Source: Methanobacteriota archaeon
GTDB lineage: Archaea > Thermoplasmatota > Poseidoniia > Poseidoniales > Poseidoniaceae
Assembly: GCA_002710015.1 (NCBI GenBank)
Contig: PAOW01000009.1
Coordinates: 1 to 47,322 of the forward strand
Direction of reading: 5' to 3'
DNA: 47,322 nt
The notes under the pieces are model-generated. The model saw only the letters and a list, made by a program, of their open reading frames with translations, made no database searches and was not told where the DNA came from. Within the stretch, counting starts at the first letter, position 1. Each line of letters opens with the position of its first letter. Below, in pieces: positions 40,503 to 47,322 of the stretch. Made by a program: the position numbers and the translations under genes.

Positions 40503-41804
40503 ATGAATGACTTACGTTTACCAAGTGATCAACACGTAAGCGTTCAATCTCATTTAGATGAATTAACAAGAAGATTAACCGCCATAATTATTCTAGTATC
40601 TATTCTCACAGTAATATGGTCTTTCTCTGTTGGAGACCTTCTAAAGTATTCATTGAACCAAATGGATCCATGTTTGAGTTCCTCCCCATGTCTTACGGTT
40701 TTTTCACCTCAAGAATGGGCGGGTATGAAATGGCTTACGGCGGCCTTAATAGGGATCCTGACTGCTGGTCCGTATGCAATAATGCAAATGTATTCATTTG
40801 CCAAGCCAGGTCTCCTTCCCAGTGAACGCAAGACGTTTGTAAGCTGGATGATTGTAATTTGGTCAAGTGCATCTCTTTCCCTTTATTTGATAACGACAAA
40901 ATTTCTGCCATGGCTATATCAAAAAGGCCATGAAATGAATGGTGAATTGGCGCTAAAGCCTGTGTATGATGCCACAGAAATGCTCAAAATTTCAGTGAGT
41001 ATATCTTGGACGCTCGTCTTAATTTTGTCAGCTATTTCTATAATTATACTTGCAAATTTTACAAATTTAATATGGAAGGGTAACGCAGATTGGTGGAGAA
41101 TCCGTGTTTATGCTATTATGCTAATGATGCTATGGATAGCAACACCCACAGAAGTCCCAGGGTTATTCCTAATAATGGCCTTACTAGCCATAGGAAGTGT
41201 TGAACTATTTGGTTGGAAAGCATTCAGTGGACCAATACCTGTTGCACATGGCTTGAGAGAAATTTATGACGTTGATGGTGGAATACATAGGATACTATAT
41301 GCAGATTGTACTTGTTGCGGAACTTCACCACAAATCGATCCACTTCAAGGTATGGGTATAGTGCAGTATGATTCTGTTTGCAGGGATATTCAACAACAAA
41401 ACCATCTATTAGATCAGGTTAAAAAATATCGTATATCCAAAGTGGTATTTTCAGGATGTGTAGTCGATTCATTCTCTAAAGATTACCTTAAGTCATATGA
41501 AATACTAAAATGTGAGGTTGTTAGTTTGAATTTGTGCTACTTGAGTTCTTTGCGAACTATTTCAGACAATGTAGAATGCCGTTTAGCTATGGCAAATCTG
41601 ACTGCCCCATGGAGTGAAATTTCGTCGGCGGAAAGGTCTTTGGAAATAATAAATGAGAACAATTTCACAACGATATATTATGGCAATTCTATACCATTTG
41701 GATTGCACTTACAGAAAGATGAAACTTGGATTACCAATCCAACTAATGCTTTAATGAAAGAGTTAAGAAAATCGGGTTTCTCGTTGATACAATATAGCAA
41801 TTGA
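40503..41804 (+). CDS. tatC: TatC (twin-arginine translocase core) with extra cysteine-rich C-terminal domain
   Basis: 433 residues from ATG 40503 (frame start 40437 lies inside the upstream gene). Residues 1 to about 250 are TatC: QSHLDELTRRL at the N-terminus, VFSPQEW, GPYAIMQMYSFAKPGLLPSERK, SASLSLYLITTKFLPWLY, and the last helices with ATPTEVPGLFLIMALLA. TatC with TatA exports folded proteins carrying twin-Arg signals. From about 262 an added soluble domain of roughly 170 residues contains eight Cys: 269, 271 and 272 in DCTCCG, then singles in SVCRD, SGCVV, LKCEV, NLCYL and VECRL. By TatC topology it is cytoplasmic. No such domain is known to me in standard TatC. The metalloprotease gene follows directly. 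Confidence 0.88.
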   Translation: MNDLRLPSDQHVSVQSHLDELTRRLTAIIILVSILTVIWSFSVGDLLKYSLNQMDPCLSSSPCLTVFSPQEWAGMKWLTAALIGILTAGPYAIMQMYSFAKPGLLPSERKTFVSWMIVIWSSASLSLYLITTKFLPWLYQKGHEMNGELALKPVYDATEMLKISVSISWTLVLILSAISIIILANFTNLIWKGNADWWRIRVYAIMLMMLWIATPTEVPGLFLIMALLAIGSVELFGWKAFSGPIPVAHGLREIYDVDGGIHRILYADCTCCGTSPQIDPLQGMGIVQYDSVCRDIQQQNHLLDQVKKYRISKVVFSGCVVDSFSKDYLKSYEILKCEVVSLNLCYLSSLRTISDNVECRLAMANLTAPWSEISSAERSLEIINENNFTTIYYGNSIPFGLHLQKDETWITNPTNALMKELRKSGFSLIQYSN

Positions 41805-41834
41805 TTGATACCGAATAACATCATCATTCAATCA

Positions 41835-43886
41835 ATGCGACCAGTGATAGGGTGGCCAGTAGCAATAATTCTGGCAACTCTTTGTGTATTTTCGATAGTA
41901 AATGGTGAGGCTGTTAACAACTGGGTTGAAAACCACTCGGTTGATATTTCTCCCCAAGAAAACTATAATTTTGTAGGAATTACTGAAAACGAAGTCTGGT
42001 TAGTAGTATTGATTGATTTCCCAGATCAAAATGAACCCAATGGTTGTGACCAGAATAGGGCATCTGACCTTATTGATGATTCTGCTTTACAGCATATTCA
42101 ACAAGGTATAGGACCGAATTCCACTCTTATGATTGATTATCATAGTAAAATAGTGTCAACTCGAAGTAATATGGTAGATTACGGACATGACGAGAATGGA
42201 AAGAACGACGTGGGTAAAAACGGTGTGAGTCCTAATTCTCTAGCAAGAGAGGTTGTTGAATCAATAAAGAACGAAGTTTCATGGGAAAAATATGATCTTA
42301 ACTCAGATGGGATTGTTGACCGGTTTCTGATACTTCACTGCACTAAGCCACAAGACAACGGTGGATCAGCATCAAGCATCTGGTCACACTTTTCGTGGAT
42401 TGAAGAATCTGTTAAATTACCTGATGGAATGTCAATACACCACTATTCAATTGCTAGCCAACACTCATCCAGTGACTTAGGGACAATAATTCATGAAATG
42501 TATCACCAATTGGGTGCCGCAGATTTGTATGCAGTGGATGATGCCACAGTAACCCAAGTATGGAAGGGAATTGGAAAATGGGACATCATGGCAAGTGGAA
42601 ATCAAAATGGAAATGGTCTATATCCCGCTATCCCAACCAGTCCGAGTATTGAACTGATGGGGATTAACCGGCACTTGGATTTAGAATTAAGTTGGCCTAC
42701 AAATGAAAACTGCGTTGGGCCGCAAATTGAAATGCAAGGAATATCAGAGGGAGGAACTGCATTGAAAATTCCCCTTGGTGACCAAGAGTATATCTGGATA
42801 GAATATCGTAGCGACTCAGGATTTGATTCCCACCTACCAGGTAACGGAATCCTTGTTCTACAACAAGACTTACTTGCAGGGAACCTTGACGATAATAACA
42901 TAAATTCCCACCCTGAAAGAGCTTGGTTAAGAGTTATTGAGGCAGATGGAGAACAAAATATGGTTGCAGGGAACAATGAAGGAGAAGAAACTGATGTTTT
43001 CTGGGATAGTCAGGAATTTGGATATGCAGGTATAGAAATAAGAAATCGTGATGGTGTTCTTGTTGACTGGAAAGCAAAAGTAATTGTTAGCAATAACACT
43101 CCAACCATTGAATTTGAATCTGAATCATGTGGACATTCAACCGATGTAGACTTGCCAAATTATGGATCTGTGCTAACACCCGAAATGAGTATTCCAATCT
43201 ATGCCTCGTGTGAAGGGATAAGATTTGATTTGTCTAGCTCTGATAACAGGGAAATCTCAGTAATTGATGAAGAAATTATTTTCGCTACAAGAGGGACTGT
43301 TGGAGTTGTTGGTCTAATAACTGGCTATGTGTATTGTAATGAGGGGACACCTGTTGATGTCAGACATGAGTTTGAAATTCTTGGTAACATACCACTCGAA
43401 ACAAAATTTGAAGCAACTATCCACGTTACTGAGGAAACCGAATTAGAAATACCGATAGATTTCATAGGTGAAGATAAGCAAACATGGCTTTTAGGGGTTG
43501 ATGGAGCCCTATCTAGAATCGCTGTGGCAGATGATAATCAAGTCCTCAAGCCTGGAGACAGCATAACACTAGACATAAATCCAAATGGACTTTTGGAGGA
43601 TCGAATGTTTGTGCGAGGAAATCTCATATTAGCATCAGATTCGGGACACAGATACGAGATAGAAGTCGTGCTGCAAGCTAGTGACGGAGAAATCTCCACG
43701 ATTGAAGAATGGACCCAGCCGTCTAGATTAGTCCCGATTGCATTAGCGCTTGCAACGCTATGGGTTATACTTGGAATAAATTCACCTTCCAGGAAGGTGG
43801 CGGCTAAAGAGGAGGAAATTCCAACCTCCTTTGAAGATAGCAACCACCCATCCTTTATTGACGCCTTCAGCGAGTCTGACAGATAG
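41835..43886 (+). CDS. Secreted M6-like (immune inhibitor A-type) metalloprotease
   Basis: 683 residues from ATG 41835; a TTG at 41805, next to the tatC stop, is the alternative. N-terminal signal anchor (GWPVAIILATLCVFSIVNG). The zinc site is HEMYHQLGAADLY (His220, Glu221, His224 and a downstream acidic Asp230), as in M6 peptidases (HExxH-x-x-G-x-x-D). Preceding features: VVLIDFPDQ, YDLNSDGIVDRFLILH. The distal part carries beta domains and a C-terminal TM (LVPIALALATLWVILGI) with a short tail. Surface protein degradation is the likely role. The last 105 bases overlap endA on the other strand. Confidence 0.85.
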   Translation: MRPVIGWPVAIILATLCVFSIVNGEAVNNWVENHSVDISPQENYNFVGITENEVWLVVLIDFPDQNEPNGCDQNRASDLIDDSALQHIQQGIGPNSTLMIDYHSKIVSTRSNMVDYGHDENGKNDVGKNGVSPNSLAREVVESIKNEVSWEKYDLNSDGIVDRFLILHCTKPQDNGGSASSIWSHFSWIEESVKLPDGMSIHHYSIASQHSSSDLGTIIHEMYHQLGAADLYAVDDATVTQVWKGIGKWDIMASGNQNGNGLYPAIPTSPSIELMGINRHLDLELSWPTNENCVGPQIEMQGISEGGTALKIPLGDQEYIWIEYRSDSGFDSHLPGNGILVLQQDLLAGNLDDNNINSHPERAWLRVIEADGEQNMVAGNNEGEETDVFWDSQEFGYAGIEIRNRDGVLVDWKAKVIVSNNTPTIEFESESCGHSTDVDLPNYGSVLTPEMSIPIYASCEGIRFDLSSSDNREISVIDEEIIFATRGTVGVVGLITGYVYCNEGTPVDVRHEFEILGNIPLETKFEATIHVTEETELEIPIDFIGEDKQTWLLGVDGALSRIAVADDNQVLKPGDSITLDINPNGLLEDRMFVRGNLILASDSGHRYEIEVVLQASDGEISTIEEWTQPSRLVPIALALATLWVILGINSPSRKVAAKEEEIPTSFEDSNHPSFIDAFSESDR

Positions 43887-44729
43887 ACAAACCCCTTCCC
43901 AATTTTTGGGCGCATCTTCTTCCATTTGCATCAACCAAGGTGCGTGGTCGACATCTACCGGTGTAGAATACACTCTCCATCTGCATCCATACTTGAAACC
44001 GGGTCTCAATAGAAGTCCTCGGGAATTTAGTTCATCAAATAAGTCTGTGACTGAAGTTTGTACTCCATTTATCCAATCATTCTCTTCTTTACGAAGAAAC
44101 TTTCTTGAAAGGTGTTCAATACCTAACAAAGGATAATTATCTCTAGTTGCGGGTTTAAGGTTACCTCTTGGATCTATGATTGATAAGCGATACATAGTTA
44201 CATCCATTTCATCATCCACGATTGCAATTTCTCCTAACAATCCCCTTTCATACAGATTTTTACTCCATTCAAGTAAACTCTCGAGATCTAGCTCATCTTG
44301 TGTTCTCGCCCAGTGTATTGCAGCTAGGGGCTGTCCACGAGAGGGATGGGACTCTCTTGCCCATCGGAGCCATTCCTCACCTACAGGAACGACTTTGTCA
44401 CCTGCATTTCTAACAACGTCGAATGCCACTGATTTATGGGCGAAATTAGGGTTTTCTTCTAAGCGTTCATCAACCCAACCATCTGGTAAAGGAACATGAC
44501 GATGCCAATGGCAGAACATAGCCTCTTCTTCTGTTAGGACTATTCCACCATCAACCGGCTTGCCAATGGCTGATTTTTGATACAAGCGATTTGAGAGAGG
44601 TGTAGCGATAAACCAACCATCATTATGAGGTTCAATCGGAGGGTTTTCTCTGACTGGCCCTCCTGCGTTGGAAACACCAATTGGCCGGGTAGGACGAACC
44701 CGAGGTTTTGACTTTCGCCCATCTGCCAT
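43782..44729 (-). CDS. endA: tRNA-splicing (intron) endonuclease
   Basis: 315 residues from ATG 44729 (TTG at 44735 rejected). The C-terminal nuclease domain shows the three catalytic positions: Tyr in PGFKYGCRWRVYS, His in DVDHAPWLM and Lys292 in EGVNKGWVVAI. The N-terminal half (WFIATPLSNRLYQKS..., FCHWHRHVPLPDGW) is the degenerate repeat of two-domain euryarchaeal EndA proteins, so the enzyme is probably a homodimer. It cuts bulge-helix-bulge introns. After VAIF a 16-residue tail extends into the convergent protease gene; the catalytic Lys codon (43854-43856) is inside the overlap. Divergent from the winged-helix/TerB gene. Confidence 0.9.
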   Translation of the reverse strand: MADGRKSKPRVRPTRPIGVSNAGGPVRENPPIEPHNDGWFIATPLSNRLYQKSAIGKPVDGGIVLTEEEAMFCHWHRHVPLPDGWVDERLEENPNFAHKSVAFDVVRNAGDKVVPVGEEWLRWARESHPSRGQPLAAIHWARTQDELDLESLLEWSKNLYERGLLGEIAIVDDEMDVTMYRLSIIDPRGNLKPATRDNYPLLGIEHLSRKFLRKEENDWINGVQTSVTDLFDELNSRGLLLRPGFKYGCRWRVYSTPVDVDHAPWLMQMEEDAPKNWEGVCLSVRLAEGVNKGWVVAIFKGGWNFLLFSRHLPGR

Positions 44730-44791
44730 ATTCAAACCGAGTATAATCAGTCTTATTTGCCTCCCCCTCTTTCGCCTGACTAGGGACTATT

Positions 44792-45751
44792 ATGGTCGAC
44801 GGTTATCTCGGGACAATGACAACCGAGGAAAGGACGTTGTTACACCTCTTTGATAACCCATTACCAGAGGGACATTGGGAAGCACCAATTGCTATAACCC
44901 AAGCAGGGATTTCTGCGGCAGTTCATGTGCAAAGAAAACACGTACCGAGAACCCTCAAAAGATTAGAAAATAGAGAGGAATTGATTACAGCCCAAAGGCA
45001 CATACCAGGTGCTAGGCAAAGAAGACGAGTGTATGGTTTGACTCCTTCGGGAAGACAGCGAGCAGGGGAATTACGTGAAAGAATTTTATCGATTGAGGTA
45101 TTCAATGGCAAGGATAAAATCAGATTAGGGACGTTACGTTCGGGAGGTCAAATGACTCTTGATTTACTATCCCATGTTGATGAAGGACTTGTTTACTATG
45201 AAGAACCCGTTATCTCGCCAATTTCTAATCCAGAAGGCGTGGCCTCATTAGACGCCCAAGCGGGCGAAAATCTCGTACGCAGGATGTTAGCTCGAGCATG
45301 GGAAGATGGTAAAATTACAAAAGATGAACAACAGCTAATTACAGAAGTTGTTGATTTCCTTGGAATGCATCCAGAAAGAGTTCGCAGAATTTCAGATGAA
45401 GCACGACGACAACAAAACGCGCCCCCGCCAGAGGATGTTTATCGCGATATGCTACGCCAAGCTCTTATTGATGGAGAAATTATTGAAGATGAGATTGCCC
45501 TATTAACAACAATGCGAGAGGCATTTGGCATAGATAAGTCAACGCATGAAAAACTACTTTCTGAAGCGAAGAAAGACCCAATTCTGGACGAAATTACTTC
45601 TACTTACAAGGCAACGTTAGTTACAGCACTGGCTGATGGAATGATCACCGCAGACGAAGATGCAATGTTGAAGACTTTAAGGGATAAATTGGGAATACAT
45701 GATAGTAAACATGCCACTTTACTCGCAGAGCTCCTTGATAGAGATGATTAA
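44792..45751 (+). CDS. Winged-helix DNA-binding protein with TerB-like repeats
   Basis: 319 residues. Residues about 1-95 resemble a MarR/ArsR-type winged helix: ITQAGISAAVHVQRKHVPRTLKRLENREELI (recognition region) and RRRVYGLTPSGRQRA (wing). The rest contains three copies of a helix pair with an acidic turn: AWEDGKITKDEQQLI, ALIDGEIIEDEIALL and ALADGMITADEDAML, each followed by a leucine-rich helix with LGM/FGI/LGI. These look like TerB/tellurite-resistance or EF-hand-like repeats that may bind metal. No signal peptide or TM. Likely a metal- or stress-responsive regulator, as inference. Starts 62 bases from endA on the other strand. Confidence 0.75.
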   Translation: MVDGYLGTMTTEERTLLHLFDNPLPEGHWEAPIAITQAGISAAVHVQRKHVPRTLKRLENREELITAQRHIPGARQRRRVYGLTPSGRQRAGELRERILSIEVFNGKDKIRLGTLRSGGQMTLDLLSHVDEGLVYYEEPVISPISNPEGVASLDAQAGENLVRRMLARAWEDGKITKDEQQLITEVVDFLGMHPERVRRISDEARRQQNAPPPEDVYRDMLRQALIDGEIIEDEIALLTTMREAFGIDKSTHEKLLSEAKKDPILDEITSTYKATLVTALADGMITADEDAMLKTLRDKLGIHDSKHATLLAELLDRDD

Positions 45752-45776
45752 AAAGTTACAAAATTAGGTGAACAAA

Positions 45777-46826
45777 ATGGGAATGAGTGATATCCAACAT
45801 GAAACACACGACAGGCTTGTAAATCTTCAAACTCAAATTAAGAATTTATCTGGTGATGTTGTATTGGTAGGGGATATTATGCTAGATCGGTACATACATG
45901 GGTATGCTAATAATCTAAATTCGAGGGCTCCGGTTCCTGTCCTAAAAGAAACACACAGACACAGTGATGTTGGAGCTGCTGCACACGTTGCTCGAGGATT
46001 AGAAAACATTGGATTGGACGCTATACTGTTTGGAGTTGTTGGAGATGATATGGCAGGAGCTGATATCATCGACGCTCTTGAGGAAGAAGAAGTTGAGTGC
46101 GATGGCATAGCGATAATTGAAAATCGAATTACAACAGTAAAAACCCGTTTGATTGCGGGAAGAGAGTATCTAATATCAAACCAACAATTGGTTCTCAGGT
46201 GGGATATTGAAGACGATGCAGCGATTAGTAGTGAAGCTCATACAGCAATAATTGATCAAGCAGTAAATAGAATCGCTAAGTCAGACGTTGTAGTGATTTC
46301 CGACTATGGGCAGGGAGTTGTGACCGATGAAGGTGCAGCGAGACTAATTCGTGCTGCTAAATTAGCTAACGTCCCGGTGATATGTGATCCAAAACTCACA
46401 GGATTACACAGAACAAAAGGAGCAGACTGGGTAATTTTCCAAACAAGAGGTTTAGACCTAATGGCTAAAAGAATGGCTACCAATGATTCATCTCAAGCAG
46501 CAAAGATGCTTCTTAAGGAAAACGATTGGAAAAACCTGATGGTATTACAAGGAGAAAACGGGGTAACTGTATACACTGAAGAAGAGATTATCTCAGTACC
46601 GTGCACACTATCGGAACCAAGAGGTGTTATCGGCATTATTGATGCAGCAGCCGTTGCTGTTGCAGCAGGTGTTAGGTTGAAACTTGAAGAAACAGACATT
46701 GCACACTTAGCAAATGCCGCTTGTGAGTGCATTATGAGTGGCACCCAGAAATTCACACTTACGAGCGATGATCTAGCAAACAGACTTGGAGAAGTTGCTT
46801 GGAGCTTACAAATTTCACAGAGGTGA
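45777..46826 (+). CDS. PfkB-family sugar kinase-like protein (RfaE1/HldE-like), degenerate active site
   Basis: 349 residues from ATG 45777, 6 bases after the GGTGA ribosome site; a GTG at 45768 is part of that site. Ribokinase-fold: GDIMLDRYIHGYANNLNSRA with the RfaE-type APVPVL, GAAAHVARGLENIGLDAILFGVVGDD, ISDYGQGVVTD, and an end with HLANAACECIMSGTQK. It resembles D-glycero-beta-D-manno-heptose-7-phosphate kinase. The PfkB signature 2 (D-T-x-G-A-G-D) is altered to GVIGIID: the base Asp289 remains but the anion-hole glycines are changed. Activity is uncertain. The archease TTG follows its stop by 4 bases. Confidence 0.75.
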   Translation: MGMSDIQHETHDRLVNLQTQIKNLSGDVVLVGDIMLDRYIHGYANNLNSRAPVPVLKETHRHSDVGAAAHVARGLENIGLDAILFGVVGDDMAGADIIDALEEEEVECDGIAIIENRITTVKTRLIAGREYLISNQQLVLRWDIEDDAAISSEAHTAIIDQAVNRIAKSDVVVISDYGQGVVTDEGAARLIRAAKLANVPVICDPKLTGLHRTKGADWVIFQTRGLDLMAKRMATNDSSQAAKMLLKENDWKNLMVLQGENGVTVYTEEEIISVPCTLSEPRGVIGIIDAAAVAVAAGVRLKLEETDIAHLANAACECIMSGTQKFTLTSDDLANRLGEVAWSLQISQR

Positions 46827-46830
46827 TTTG

Positions 46831-47298
46831 TTGAGTTATTGGGTTCGCCCGACTACAGCTGACATTGGAATTCGAGCATTCGGTAAAGATTCAAATGATC
46901 TACTAAGGGAAATTACCCTAGGCATGCAGTCTATTCTAATCGAGGCTGGACAGGATACAAATTCCCTAATCAGGAAAACAGCTACGTGGAGAGTTAGCCA
47001 TGATGGAGATCCACATATACTCATAATAAAATGGCTTGATGAGGTATTGTATAGGAATGAAGTCAATGATGAATTCCTTATTGATTGCCTTCCAATAATT
47101 CGAGATGGTACGATTGAAAGCCATGTATCCTATGTTGATAAAAATCAACTAAAGATCGAATTAGAGATAAAAGCGGTAACAACACACGATTTCGATTTTA
47201 AAAAAGTGTCAACAGGTGAAATAATCAATTCGGATTATGTCGATATCCCGTCATTCGAGGGCCCCGGTTGGTTTGGAGATGTCGTCTTCGACATCTAG
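46831..47298 (+). CDS. Archease (RtcB activator)
   Basis: 155 residues started at TTG 46831, 4 bases after GAGGTGA, which includes the upstream stop; a TTG at 46828 is too close. Family features: PTTADIGIRAFGKDSNDLLREITLGM (as hTADxgi.a.G....l), IKWLDEVLYRNEV, and the end with IELEIKAVTTHDFDFKK (usual IKAvTyH). Archease activates the RtcB tRNA ligase, the partner of EndA in intron splicing; endA is 2 kb away on the other strand. No RtcB gene in the window. Confidence 0.88.
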   Translation: MSYWVRPTTADIGIRAFGKDSNDLLREITLGMQSILIEAGQDTNSLIRKTATWRVSHDGDPHILIIKWLDEVLYRNEVNDEFLIDCLPIIRDGTIESHVSYVDKNQLKIELEIKAVTTHDFDFKKVSTGEIINSDYVDIPSFEGPGWFGDVVFDI

Positions 47299-47322
47299 AG
47301 TTGTTATTATTCCAAGGATTAG
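47279..47322 (+). CDS. Possible start of another gene, cut by window edge
   Basis: An ATG at 47279 overlapping the archease stop opens a frame (MSSSTSRVVIIPRI) that is still open at the window edge. Overlapping starts are common here, and VVIIPRI looks like a first beta strand, but 14 codons are too few to support a call. Listed so the edge is not read as non-coding. Confidence 0.3.
   Translation, partial: MSSSTSRVVIIPRI

Noticed and set aside
47279-47322. Naming the gene starting at the window edge
   Set aside because: Only 14 codons are visible; kept as a low-confidence partial frame without function.

Overview
The window looks like a piece of a marine planktonic euryarchaeon of the Poseidoniales / Marine Group II (or neighbouring Marine Group III) type. 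The archaeal core is unmistakable: ribosomal proteins eS19, eL39, eL31 and eS17 with a PDCD5-type protein, Kae1, a tRNA-splicing endonuclease, archease, a DUF5679 zinc ribbon and a tRNA gene without encoded CCA behind a TATA box. It is mixed with bacterial-style metabolism (hut genes, three-subunit proton transhydrogenase, GTP cyclohydrolase I FolE, TatC) and with large secreted proteins carrying CARDB/NEW3-like and thrombospondin-type-3 repeats, as is usual in these oligotrophic archaea. The DNA is AT-rich, genes are packed with few gaps, starts often overlap the preceding stop, and no mobile element, CRISPR array or rRNA gene was seen. The lineage is an inference from gene content, not a phylogeny.

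Layout. 1-5.8 kb: a partial membrane-anchored S15-type hydrolase, hutU-hutH, and a DUF835 protein. 5.8-8.6 kb: two zinc-ribbon proteins (one very acidic, with EF-hands and membrane segments), tRNA-Val(GAC) and a 50-residue DUF5679 gene. 8.6-16.8 kb: hutI with a small partner, then kae1, a basic protein, an FKBP isomerase, methylmalonyl-CoA mutase large subunit plus epimerase, and an ABC-2 exporter pair. 16.8-19.8 kb: a complete GTP-to-preQ0 (7-deazaguanine) operon led by a ribbon-helix-helix protein: folE, queE, a queC fused to methionine sulfoxide reductase B, and a variant queD. 19.8-22.4 kb (minus strand): eS19-PDCD5-eL39-eL31-eS17-unknown-TrmJ. 22.4-31.8 kb: secreted/membrane proteins, a PqqD-like protein, an ArsC-like protein, an FGE-fold protein, a TPR protein, an IscA-type carrier and a YgfZ-like protein. 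31.8-39.5 kb: a TSP3-repeat surface protein, a peroxiredoxin-like protein, malate dehydrogenase and pntAA-pntAB-pntB. 39.5-47.3 kb: a CxCH surface protein, a TatC with a cysteine-rich C-terminal domain, an M6-like metalloprotease, EndA, a winged-helix/TerB-like protein, a degenerate PfkB/RfaE1-like kinase and archease.

The most unusual part is the preQ0 operon. The QueC lacks all four zinc-cluster cysteines and carries a complete MsrB domain in the same chain; the QueD has lost two of the three usual zinc histidines; and the promoter in front of the RHH gene carries about four copies of an 11-bp repeat that could be its operator. The second is the TatC, which keeps the translocase core and adds about 170 residues with eight cysteines, placed between a CxCH surface protein and a secreted protease.

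No stretch above 300 bases is without a gene. The largest gap (about 215 bases, 8395-8608) contains a strong hairpin. Several starts were moved from the longest reading frame on the basis of Shine-Dalgarno spacing, TATA boxes or family length; this is stated in each entry.
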